Shown: piece after piece, positions 33,964-40,664 of the stretch
How the letters are laid out: every line of letters begins with the position of its first letter
How positions within the stretch are numbered: the stretch's first letter is position 1
DNA from: CAYZJD01 sp964483455
GTDB lineage: Bacteria; Acidobacteriota; Terriglobia; Bryobacterales; Bryobacteraceae
Reading direction: 5' to 3'
NCBI GenBank assembly: GCA_964483455.1
Contig: CAZACK010000001.1
Span: 59,552-123,551, forward strand
DNA length: 64,000 nucleotides
Program-made: the position numbers and the translations under genes
The notes under the pieces: model-generated
Seen by the model: only the letters and a program-made list of their open reading frames with translations
The model's database searches: none
Told to the model about the DNA's origin: nothing

Positions 33964-35274
33964 CTATTGCCTTTCCACCTTTACCCGCAGGAAGTGCGTG
34001 GCGCAGGAGATGCACGGGTCGTAGTTCCGCACCGCCTGCTCGCACTTCCACGTTATCTCTTCCAGCGGCCGGCCGATCAACTGCGGCACGAAGCGCCACA
34101 GGTCGTCCTCGATCCGCTTCTGGTTTTGCGACGTCGGCGGCACGATCTTCGCCGATTCGACCAACCCCTGCTGGTCGACCGCGTAACGGTGGTACAGCAG
34201 CCCGCGCGGCGCCTCGGTGGCCGCCATGCCGGTCCCCGCGACCGGCGCCACCTCCGCCTTCGGCGCCGCCGGCGGCTCATAGGCTTCGATGATCCGCAGC
34301 GCCTCCTCGCAGGCGAACACCAGTTCGATCGCCCGCACCACGATGCTGCGAAATGGGTTGAGGCAAGGCACGGCCAGCCCGCAATCCGCCGCCGCCAGTT
34401 TCGCCACCTGCGGGAGCTTGTCGAAATTGAGGTTGAACCGGGCCAGCGGCCCGACCAGGTACGAGCCGCGCGCCCGCAGCACCGAGTGCAGCGAATTGGA
34501 GTGCTTCACCTGTTGTTCGGCGAAGTGGTCTTCATACTCGGAGACATCGATGTCGAGCCCCTTGTTGGACACCAGCCGTCCGTCATTGAACGGGTACTCG
34601 TCCGGATGCGAGAGCGACACGAACTCGTAGTCCTGCTCGAAGTCCGGGAATTCGAACCCGGCCACCAGCTTGGCGGCGGCGATGGAGGCGTCCACGGCCC
34701 ACTTCAGCTCCTCGATGAGGGGACGAAGCTCCCGCTTTGCCGGCGCGCGATGGAAGCCGCCCACCGCCGCCGAGATCGGGTGGATCTCCCGGCCGCCGAT
34801 GATCGACACGAGCCGGTTGCCGATCTTCTTGAGCCGCAGCGCCTGCTCGACCGCCGGCTTGTGGTCGCGCGCCATTTCGATCGCGTCCTGGCAGCCCAGG
34901 AAATCCGGCGCGTGGAGCAGGAAGACGTGCAGCGCGTGGCTCTCGATCCACTCGCCGCAATAGAACAGCCGGCGAAGCAACCGCACCGCCGGATCGACGG
35001 CGACGCCCATCGCCCGCTCCAGCGCGTGCACCGAGCTCATCTGGTAGGCGATCGGGCAGATGCCGCAGATGCGCGCGGTGATGTCCGGCACCTCGCTGAA
35101 GTGCCGTCCCCGCAGGAACGCCTCGAACATCCGGGGCGGCTCGAAGATGACGAGCTGCACCTCTTGCACGCGGTCGCCCTTGATCTTGATGTTCAGCGCG
35201 CCTTCGCCCTCGACGCGCGCCAGCGTGTCGACTTTGATCCGGGTCACGCCTTTGGTGGTCGTCACCGCCCTCAT
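33964..35274 (-). CDS. hydA: Group 3b-type [NiFe] hydrogenase large (alpha) subunit
   Basis: 436 residues from the ATG at 35274, which overlaps the small-subunit stop (ATGA). Both nickel-ligand pairs are present: ARICGICPIAYQMSSVHALE near the N-terminus and YDPCISCATHF at the C-terminus. The 10-15 residues after that final His are the peptide removed by the maturation protease. The length and the DPCISCATH end fit group 3b (NADP-linked) or the related methyl-viologen-type group 3 enzymes, not membrane uptake enzymes. It holds the NiFe(CN)2CO site that splits or forms H2. No Tat leader exists on its partner, so the enzyme is cytosolic. Confidence 0.95.
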   Translation of the reverse strand: MRAVTTTKGVTRIKVDTLARVEGEGALNIKIKGDRVQEVQLVIFEPPRMFEAFLRGRHFSEVPDITARICGICPIAYQMSSVHALERAMGVAVDPAVRLLRRLFYCGEWIESHALHVFLLHAPDFLGCQDAIEMARDHKPAVEQALRLKKIGNRLVSIIGGREIHPISAAVGGFHRAPAKRELRPLIEELKWAVDASIAAAKLVAGFEFPDFEQDYEFVSLSHPDEYPFNDGRLVSNKGLDIDVSEYEDHFAEQQVKHSNSLHSVLRARGSYLVGPLARFNLNFDKLPQVAKLAAADCGLAVPCLNPFRSIVVRAIELVFACEEALRIIEAYEPPAAPKAEVAPVAGTGMAATEAPRGLLYHRYAVDQQGLVESAKIVPPTSQNQKRIEDDLWRFVPQLIGRPLEEITWKCEQAVRNYDPCISCATHFLRVKVERQ

Positions 35275-36059
35275 GTGCGTTCCCTTTCCTCGCCCGCCTG
35301 CCGGAACTGCCAGGCCCAGGCGTTGAAACCGCGGTAAGCGCGGGTGATCTCGGGATCCGACTGGCCGAGCAGGCTCATCTGGCTGCTCAGCGCCGCCGTG
35401 TTCGGACTTTCCATCGGGCCGAAGCATCCGTAGCAGCCGCGGGCGTAACTCGGGCAGATCGCTCCGCAGCCGGCTTGCGTCACCGGCCCGAGGCAGGCGA
35501 TGCCCCGCGCCACCGCCACGCACACGTTAGCCTTGCGCTTACACTCCTGGCAGACGCTGTAAGTCGGGATGTTCGGCTTTCGGCCGGCGAGCGTCGCCGA
35601 GATCAGCTCCAGTAACTGGTGCTTGTTGATCGGGCAGCCGCGCAGCTCGAAGTCCACCGGCACGTGCTCGGCGATCGGCGTGGACATCTTCAAGGTGCTG
35701 ATGAAGTCCGGCGACGCGTAGACGTACCGCACGAACTCATTCACGTCCTTCCAGTTGCGCAGCGCCTGAATGCCGCCGGCGGTGGCGCAGGCGCCGATGG
35801 TCACCAGTGTGCCCGACTGCCGGCGCACCTGCTGGATCCGCTCCGCGTCGTGGTGGGTGATGATCGAGCCTTCCACCAGCGCGATGTCGTACGGTCCCTT
35901 CAGCATGTTGCGCGACGCCTCGGGAAAATAGGCGATCTCTACCGCCCCGGCGACTGCCAGCAGCTCGTCCTCGGCGTCCAGCAGGCTCAACTGGCAGCCG
36001 TCGCAGGAGGCGAACTTGAAAACCGCGATTCTCGGCCGGCGCTTTCCGTTAGAGCTCAT
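35271..36059 (-). CDS. hydD: Group 3b-type hydrogenase small (delta) subunit
   Basis: 262 residues from the ATG at 36059; the frame extends upstream but that part is shadow of hydG. The proximal cluster ligands begin FASCDGCQLSLLD and continue with IGACATAGGI and LRGCPINKHQLLE; further Cys motifs (SVCQECKRKANVC, GIACLGPVTQAGCGAICPSY, GCYGCFGP) indicate three iron-sulfur clusters. These carry electrons from HydA to HydG. No signal peptide is present. It overlaps hydG by 11 bases and hydA by 4. Confidence 0.95.
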   Translation of the reverse strand: MSSNGKRRPRIAVFKFASCDGCQLSLLDAEDELLAVAGAVEIAYFPEASRNMLKGPYDIALVEGSIITHHDAERIQQVRRQSGTLVTIGACATAGGIQALRNWKDVNEFVRYVYASPDFISTLKMSTPIAEHVPVDFELRGCPINKHQLLELISATLAGRKPNIPTYSVCQECKRKANVCVAVARGIACLGPVTQAGCGAICPSYARGCYGCFGPMESPNTAALSSQMSLLGQSDPEITRAYRGFNAWAWQFRQAGEERERT

Positions 36060-36930
36060 GCTTGCCCATCCACCCTTCGACGCGATTGAGCGGCAACACC
36101 GGTCCGTCCTTGCAAGCGAAGAACGGCCCCATCTGACAGTGCCCGCAGAAGCCGACACCGCACTTCATGTTGCGCTCCATGGACAGGTACACGTCCCGCG
36201 CCGCCAGCCCGCGCGAGCTCAGCTCGCGGGTCACGTACCGCATCATGATTTCCGGCCCGCAGATCATCGCCACGGTCTTGTCCGGCTGGAGCCGCACGTA
36301 CCGGAACAGCGTCGTCACCACCCCGACGTAGCCACGCCAGCTCAGTCCGCCGTAGTCCACCGTGGTCAGGATTTGGGTGTCCGGCAGATAGGCCCAGGCG
36401 GCGAGCTGCTTGCGGTACAACTGGTCGCGCGGGCTGCGTGCGCCGTACAGAACCATCAGCCGCCGGTAGTCGCCGCGGTGGCGCAGGAGGTGGTAGATGG
36501 CCGGCCGGAGTGGCGCCAGCCCGATGCCGCCGGCGACGATCAGCACGTCTTTCCCGCGCGCCTCGGCCATCGGCCAGCCGGCGCCGAACGGCCCGCGCAC
36601 GCCGACCGCCTCGCCCGCCTGCCTCGTCACCAGCGCGTGCGTCGCCTTGCCGACCGACCGGATGGTGTACACCAGCCGGCCCGGCTCCTCCGGATCCCCG
36701 CTGATTGAAATCGGCAGTTCCCCAACGCCGGGCGCGTACAGCATGCTGAACTGGCCCGGATTGAACTGCGGCACTCCGCCGTCCCCCGCCTCCACCGCCA
36801 GCGTGAACGTGTCGTAGGTCTCCTTGCCGACCTCCAACACGCGCGCCGGCCTAGGCAGCATGATGTCCGGCAACACCCCGATCGGGGCCCCGGACGGCCA
36901 CGCCGGTTCGACGGTTGTACTGTCGTTCAC
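36049..36930 (-). CDS. hydG: Hydrogenase FAD/NAD(P)-binding (gamma) subunit
   Basis: 293 residues, a ferredoxin-NADP reductase-type module with C-terminal [2Fe-2S] site. FAD-binding region about 65-110, NAD(P)-binding strand VLIVAGGIGLAPLRPAIYHL about 130, ICGPEIMMRYV at about 225, and the cluster ligands in MKCGVGFCGHCQMGPFFACKDGPVL. It passes electrons between the 4Fe-4S subunits and NAD(P)H, as in Pyrococcus-type sulfhydrogenase gamma subunits. The ATG overlaps the cNMP-binding gene stop by 4 bases. Confidence 0.94.
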   Translation of the reverse strand: MNDSTTVEPAWPSGAPIGVLPDIMLPRPARVLEVGKETYDTFTLAVEAGDGGVPQFNPGQFSMLYAPGVGELPISISGDPEEPGRLVYTIRSVGKATHALVTRQAGEAVGVRGPFGAGWPMAEARGKDVLIVAGGIGLAPLRPAIYHLLRHRGDYRRLMVLYGARSPRDQLYRKQLAAWAYLPDTQILTTVDYGGLSWRGYVGVVTTLFRYVRLQPDKTVAMICGPEIMMRYVTRELSSRGLAARDVYLSMERNMKCGVGFCGHCQMGPFFACKDGPVLPLNRVEGWMGKHEL

Positions 36931-37400
36931 GGCTTCGCCCCCGCCGGCGAATACATGTCCAGCAACTGGATGCGGGTCGCCTGGAGCCGCTCGGCCACCA
37001 GTTGCAGCAATTGCTTCATCAGCGCGTAGCCGAAGGAGTGGTCCACCTCGCAGGCTTCCCGGAGCCTGGCGCCGTCGAACACGATGGCCCTCACCGTCCC
37101 CAGCGCCCGCGCCTGGAAGTGTTTCCCGGTCGAGGGCAGCACCGACGACCAGCCGAGCTCTTCGCCGTCGCTCAGCGTCTGCACCCTCAGGGTCCGGCCG
37201 AGCGCCGTCACCTCCAGCGCCACCTTCCCCGAAATCAACAGGTAGAAAAAGCTCGACTCATCGCGCTCGCGGAAAATGATGCGGTCCCGCTCGAACTTGA
37301 TTTCATGTCCGAGTTCTGCCAGCCGCTCGAGGTGTTTCCGCTCGAAGCCTTGCGTGAAAGGATGCTTTTGCAGCAGCTCAAGCAGGTTGGAGTTCTCCAT
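36927..37400 (-). CDS. Stand-alone cyclic-nucleotide-binding-domain protein in the hydrogenase operon
   Basis: 157 residues from the ATG at 37400, with a GGAGAGAGA site upstream. About residues 12-130 form one cNMP-binding (CAP_ED) beta-roll: FERDRIIFRERDESSFFYLLISGKVAL, LSDGEELGWSSVLPS in place of the phosphate-binding cassette (the usual Arg of the RxA motif appears to be replaced in the segment TGKHFQARALG), then helix LMKQLLQLVAERLQATR. There is no helix-turn-helix after it, so it cannot bind DNA as Crp/Fnr does. It overlaps hydB by 23 bases and hydG by 4, which forces near-equal synthesis with the enzyme subunits. A regulatory subunit of the enzyme is the natural reading (inference). Confidence 0.85.
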   Translation of the reverse strand: MENSNLLELLQKHPFTQGFERKHLERLAELGHEIKFERDRIIFRERDESSFFYLLISGKVALEVTALGRTLRVQTLSDGEELGWSSVLPSTGKHFQARALGTVRAIVFDGARLREACEVDHSFGYALMKQLLQLVAERLQATRIQLLDMYSPAGAKP

Positions 37401-38556
37401 CGCGTCTCTCTCCTTCGGCGGCCCCGCGGATGGCCGCTACTTCCTCGGTGATATCGATGCCCGCCGGGCACCACGTGATGCATCGCCCGCAACCCACGCA
37501 TCCCGGGCTGCCGAACTGATCCTGCCAGGCGGCGAGCTTGTGCGTCAGCCACTGCCTGTACCGGGACTTCGGCGATTGGCGCACGCTGCCGCCGTGAATA
37601 TAACTGAAGCTCTGGGTAAAGCAGGAATCCCACCGCCGCCAGCGCTCGGCGCGCTCGCCGCTGAAGTCGCTCGAGTCCTCGACGGTGACGCAGAAGCACG
37701 TGGGGCAGGCCATCGTGCAGTTGCCGCAGGTCAGACAACGGCCGGCCACATCGTCCCACCTGGGATGCTCGAACTGCGCGTACAGCAACTCCCGCACGCC
37801 GGTCATGTCCAGCCGGCGCGTGATCATCGCCGCGGCGCCGTCCACCGCTTGTTGCGCCTTCCCGATCGACTCCGCGGAAGCTTCTCTAGCCTCGAGTTCC
37901 CGAAGGACTTCCACGCCCGCCTCGCTGCCGGCGGACATCACGAAGTACGCCCTGCCGTTGTCGGCGACCTCCGTCAGCACTAGGTCGTAGCCGCTGGTGA
38001 CGTGGGGGCCGGTGCCCATCGACGTGCAGAAACAGCTCGAGGAAGCCCGAGTGCATTGGACGGCGATCAGGAACAGGTTCTGCCGACGCTGCCGGTAAAT
38101 CGGGTCGGCGTATTTGTCGCCGAGCAGCACGCGGTCCTCGATGGCGATCGCCGCCAGCTCGCAGGCCCGCACCCCGAGGAACGCATATTTTGGCGACGGC
38201 TCGGAGGCGGCGCTGCTCAGGATCTTGAGGCCGTTTCCGTTGTTCTCGATCTGGAACAGCCGGACCTCGGCCGGATGCAGATACTTCTTCCAGCTTGTCG
38301 GCCCGACGACATAGCTGAAATACTTGTTGTCCCCGCTCCTTTCGACACGGTAATGGCCCGGCGACTGCCGGTCGGTCCAGCCAGCCGGCAGCTCCTCGGA
38401 AGATTCCAGCGTCTCGTAGACGACCGCGCCCTCTCGCAGTGTAGGGCCGACGACCTCGTAGCCTCGCTTGCGAAGGCTTGCGATTAACTGGCCGAGGGCG
38501 CCGCTCTCCGCTACCACTTGCGTTCCCACTTCAATCGGATTGGCAGCCATGAACAT
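37378..38556 (-). CDS. hydB: Hydrogenase 4Fe-4S electron-transfer (beta) subunit
   Basis: 392 residues from the ATG at 38556; an ATG two codons on is also possible. The C-terminal third carries two [4Fe-4S] motifs, CLTCGNCTMACPTCFC and CVGCGRCITWCPAGIDI, and the preceding half is the beta-subunit fold shared with sulfite reductase/sulfhydrogenase proteins (RACELAAIAIEDRV, TRASSSCFCTSMGTGPHV). It links HydG to the hydrogenase module or to an outside donor. It is the first gene of the hydrogenase locus. Confidence 0.94.
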   Translation of the reverse strand: MFMAANPIEVGTQVVAESGALGQLIASLRKRGYEVVGPTLREGAVVYETLESSEELPAGWTDRQSPGHYRVERSGDNKYFSYVVGPTSWKKYLHPAEVRLFQIENNGNGLKILSSAASEPSPKYAFLGVRACELAAIAIEDRVLLGDKYADPIYRQRRQNLFLIAVQCTRASSSCFCTSMGTGPHVTSGYDLVLTEVADNGRAYFVMSAGSEAGVEVLRELEAREASAESIGKAQQAVDGAAAMITRRLDMTGVRELLYAQFEHPRWDDVAGRCLTCGNCTMACPTCFCVTVEDSSDFSGERAERWRRWDSCFTQSFSYIHGGSVRQSPKSRYRQWLTHKLAAWQDQFGSPGCVGCGRCITWCPAGIDITEEVAAIRGAAEGERRDGELQPA

Positions 38557-38590
38557 GTCCAGCGAAAGTGTCTGGTCTATCTTCCACCAC
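38531..38590 (-). other. Possible leader peptide upstream of and overlapping hydB
   Basis: A consensus ribosome site AAGGAGG (38603-38597) is followed 6 bases later by a GTG (38590) that opens a 19-codon frame, VEDRPDTFAGHVHGCQSD, ending at 38531, 25 bases inside hydB in another frame. hydB itself has only a weak site. The site coincides with the candidate sigma-54 element, and the two readings exclude each other on the same transcript. Confidence 0.25.
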
Positions 38591-38608
38591 GTGCACCCTC
38601 CTTGCCAA
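38591..38608 (-). promoter_or_regulatory. Candidate sigma-54 (-24/-12) promoter of the hydrogenase operon
   Basis: On the minus strand TTGGCAAGGAGGGTGCAC has the invariant GG and GC with exactly 10 bases between, and matches the TGGCAcG-N4-tTGCA consensus at all but two positions. It lies 35 bases upstream of the hydB ATG. Just upstream lies the palindrome CCAGCC-N9-GGCTGG (38611-38631), and further up a GGTGGGTG/CACCCACC inverted repeat. An enhancer-binding activator would be needed. No rpoN is in the window to support it. Confidence 0.35.
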
Positions 38609-38610
38609 AT

Positions 38611-38631
38611 CCAGCCCATTGATGTGGCTGG
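38611..38631. repeat. CCAGCC-N9-GGCTGG palindrome upstream of hydB
   Basis: A perfect 6-base inverted repeat with a 9-base centre, directly upstream of the candidate -24 element. The spacing (15 bases centre to centre) suits binding of a dimeric regulator. It is also a possible short hairpin. Together with the GGTGGGTG...CACCCACC repeat about 50 bases away it makes up most of the structure in the 213-base divergent gap between hydB and the SDR gene. Confidence 0.4.
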
Positions 38632-38769
38632 ACTTGCCGCTCAACCCCCGTCTGTTGGTGGGTGAAATCGCGCACGATAAAAGAGTTTCATGTCTGATTA
38701 TCTGCGTTAAGCCACCCACCGCCGGCCGGCGCTCAGTGCGCCTATCTCCTTGTGCGACAATCAGATCCC

Positions 38770-39537
38770 ATGGACGCGACACGAACCGCCCTTATCACCG
38801 GCGGATCCCGCGGCATCGGCCGCGCCATTTGTCTTCGGCTGGCGCGCGACGGCGTTGCTGTCGCTGTTAACTATCGGCAGCACCGTGGCTTAGCTGAAGA
38901 TTTGACGGCCGAAATCCGCGCCGCCGGCGGCCGGGCTCTGGCCGTCGAAGCGGATATTACCCACGCTTGGCACGTCAGCACCATGGTGAAGATGGTCGAG
39001 ACGGAGCTCGGTCCGATCGACATCCTGGTGAACAATGCCGGCATTTTCGAGCCAGGTGACCTGGACAGCTACGATCCGGCCTCCCTGGAGCGCATGCGCC
39101 GCACGAACGTGGACGGGCTGCTGACAGTGACCAAGGCGGTCGTGGACGGCATGAAGATCCGCGGCTACGGACGGATCATCAATCTCACTTCCATCGCGGC
39201 GCGAGGCACCTCGCTCCCCGGCACGACTCTGTACGCCGCGACCAAGGCGGCCGTCACGATTCTGACCCGCCGCCTGGCGATGGAACTTGGGCCGTTCGGC
39301 ATCACGGTGAACGCCGTCGCGCCCGGCTTCATCGTCACGGAGATGGCCATCCAGGACCGGAGCCCCGAGGAACTGGAGAAGGTGCTGGCCGACGTCGCCG
39401 CCCGCGCCATGGTCCGCCGCACCGGCCGGCCGGAGGATGTCGCCCACGCGGTGGCATTTCTTTCTTCCGAAGAGGCCGGCTTCATCACCGCCCAAGTGGT
39501 GACGGTCGACGGGGGCAGGATGGATTACTTGTCATAG
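38770..39537 (+). CDS. SDR-family oxidoreductase (3-oxoacyl-ACP reductase-like)
   Basis: 255 residues from the ATG at 38770. Classical SDR motifs: TGGSRGIGRAI, NNAGIFEPGD, catalytic Ser in INLTSIAARG, YAATK, and PGFIVTEM. The FabG-like ending ITAQVVTVDGG is intact. It probably uses NADPH (AVNYRQHRG after strand 2). The substrate is not known; the gene stands alone, divergent from hydB. Its last bases contain one arm of the inverted repeat that reaches into the toxin remnant. Confidence 0.88.
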   Translation: MDATRTALITGGSRGIGRAICLRLARDGVAVAVNYRQHRGLAEDLTAEIRAAGGRALAVEADITHAWHVSTMVKMVETELGPIDILVNNAGIFEPGDLDSYDPASLERMRRTNVDGLLTVTKAVVDGMKIRGYGRIINLTSIAARGTSLPGTTLYAATKAAVTILTRRLAMELGPFGITVNAVAPGFIVTEMAIQDRSPEELEKVLADVAARAMVRRTGRPEDVAHAVAFLSSEEAGFITAQVVTVDGGRMDYLS

Positions 39538-39554
39538 CGAGGATCACCACTTGG
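39492..39554. repeat. 11-base inverted repeat across the SDR/toxin-remnant junction
   Basis: CCAAGTGGTGA (39492-39502, in the SDR gene) and TCACCACTTGG (39544-39554, at the point where toxin homology stops) are exact reverse complements 41 bases apart. It may act as the SDR terminator hairpin, or mark the rearrangement that cut off the toxin gene. Confidence 0.6.
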
Positions 39555-39733
39555 CAGTCCCAATGTCCCGTCCAATCTCCGCGCAACGAATGGGAGCGAC
39601 ACCTTGTGGGCAATTGCTGCTGGGCCTGGAGAAGATCCACAATCACCCCCAACTTGTCCAGATCCTTGCCTTGCCTCCTGATACGGCGCAGGTCCTTCTC
39701 AAAAGCCGTTGTGGTGAGAAGGCCGAGCGGCAT
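39543..39733 (-). pseudogene. Truncated YafQ-type (RelE superfamily) toxin
   Basis: The start MPLGLLTTTAFEKDLRRIRR, the helix DKLGVIVDLLQAQQQLP and SHSLRGDWTGHWDCQV follow YafQ-family mRNA interferases up to the strand that normally reads DCHIEPDWLLIY. There the similarity stops and the frame runs on for 20 unrelated codons into the end of the SDR gene. The catalytic His and the C-terminal strands are missing, so an active ribosome-dependent nuclease is very unlikely. The ATG overlaps the antitoxin stop by one base, the usual arrangement for such pairs. Confidence 0.75.
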
Positions 39734-39971
39734 CAGAGATGCTCGCGTAGATCACGGAACGAACGGTAGCGCTTTAACGTTGAGGGATCGTTCGCCTCCA
39801 TCATCGTGGCGACCGTCTCGCGGTTCGGGATCGCGACCGGGAAGGGCAGATCCCGGTGCAACGCACCTGCTTCAAGACGAGCCGGATTGCCGCCGCGGTC
39901 GAGATGCCGACTTCAGAGAAGACGCGCTCGGCGGCCCGCTTTAGACTAGGGTCGATCGGGGCGTGATTCAT
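39733..39971 (-). pseudogene. Frameshifted RelB/DinJ-type antitoxin
   Basis: The N-terminal part reads MNHAPIDPSLKRAAERVFSEVGISTAAAIRLVLKQV, a clear RelB/DinJ ribbon-helix-helix domain. Near 39864 the frame is lost: one base appears to be missing. In the shifted frame the expected remainder follows at once (ALHRDLPFPVAIPNRET, then VATMMEANDPSTLKRYRSFR, then DLREHL and stop). Either product alone would be incomplete. With the truncated toxin beside it this is a decayed toxin-antitoxin module. Confidence 0.8.
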
Positions 39972-40109
39972 TTGTGTTTTGCCGCCTCGTCTCATGCGAT
40001 CTTTGGTTAAGATCCCACCCGGCAGAGCCCGAGCGCCCCGACCGATTCCCGGGAACTTCCCGGCTCCGCCTGCGTATGTTCCAAAGAGCCCCCAAGGGAG
40101 GCAAATCGA

Positions 40110-40298
40110 GTGTTGGTGAAGTTCCTGCTCTTCTGTATCCTGCTGGTGCTGTGCTGGCCGCTGGCGCTGCTGGCCCTGATCCTCTATCCTCTGGTGTGGC
40201 TGATCCTGCTGCCGTTCCGGCTGATCGGCATCGCCGTCACCGGCGTCTTCGAGCTGATCCGGGCCCTGTTCCTCCTTCCCGCCCGACTCCTCCGCTGA
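40110..40298 (+). CDS. Small hydrophobic membrane protein
   Basis: 62 residues from a GTG at 40110, with GGGAGG 8 bases upstream. Almost the whole length is hydrophobic (LLFCILLVLCWPLALLALIL, then PLVWLILLPFRLIGIAV), enough for two membrane helices, with a basic end (LPARLLR). The family and role are unknown. The strong ribosome site argues it is expressed. Nothing links it to the neighbouring toxin-antitoxin remnants. Confidence 0.55.
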   Translation: MLVKFLLFCILLVLCWPLALLALILYPLVWLILLPFRLIGIAVTGVFELIRALFLLPARLLR

Positions 40299-40299
40299 C

Positions 40300-40330
40300 C
40301 ACCGACTCACCGACCAACCGAAGCAACCGC
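40300..40330. repeat. AACCGAC-type degenerate short repeats, upstream block
   Basis: Copies of a roughly 7-8 base unit (ACCGACTC, ACCGACCA, ACCGAAGC, then CAACCG) in the space before the HigA-like gene. The same unit recurs after the gene at 40621-40662. Confidence 0.5.
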
Positions 40331-40376
40331 TTGCAGTGGTCTCGGGCAACCGACTACGATTGACGAGAAGACGGCC

Positions 40377-40640
40377 ATGCGCACGGCACGTCCGGCCCAT
40401 CCCGGACAGTTCATCAGGATGGAAGTGATTGAACCTCTGGACCTGTCCGTTGCCGAGGGCGCAAAGATACTCGGCGTGACGCGGCCCGACTTGTCGGCTC
40501 TTCTCAACGGACGCGCCGCGCTGTCGCCCGAGATGGCTCTGCGGATCGAGAAGGCTTTCGGCCCGAAGATCGACACGCTGCTGCGGATGCAGACGGCATA
40601 CGAAATCGCCGAGACCCGCGACAACCGAACAACCGACTAA
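40377..40640 (+). CDS. Orphan HigA-like XRE-family antitoxin
   Basis: 87 residues from the ATG at 40377. HPGQFIRMEVIEPLDLSVAEGAKILGV is the HigA-family N-terminus, followed by the helix-turn-helix TRPDLSALLNGRAALSPEMALRIEKAF and LLRMQTAYEIAE. It should bind DNA and, if a partner exists, neutralise a HigB mRNA interferase. The toxin gene normally precedes higA; only 78 bases of repeats lie upstream here, so the antitoxin is orphaned. The last residues (DNRTTD) and the stop codon are encoded by the short repeat block that follows. Confidence 0.82.
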   Translation: MRTARPAHPGQFIRMEVIEPLDLSVAEGAKILGVTRPDLSALLNGRAALSPEMALRIEKAFGPKIDTLLRMQTAYEIAETRDNRTTD

Positions 40641-40662
40641 CCGATCAACCGACTAACCCAAC
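40621..40662. repeat. AACCGACT-type tandem short repeats, downstream block
   Basis: Five or so tandem copies of an 8-base-like unit (AACCGAAC, AACCGACT, AACCGATC, AACCGACT, AACCCAAC). The block overlaps the end of the HigA-like gene and supplies its last codons and stop. A related block precedes the gene. Confidence 0.65.
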
Positions 40663-40664
40663 AA

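Noticed and set aside
38557..38619. A 21-residue N-terminal extension of HydB
   Set aside because: The residues (many Trp and Cys) do not fit the family and the stretch covers the candidate promoter and leader frame.
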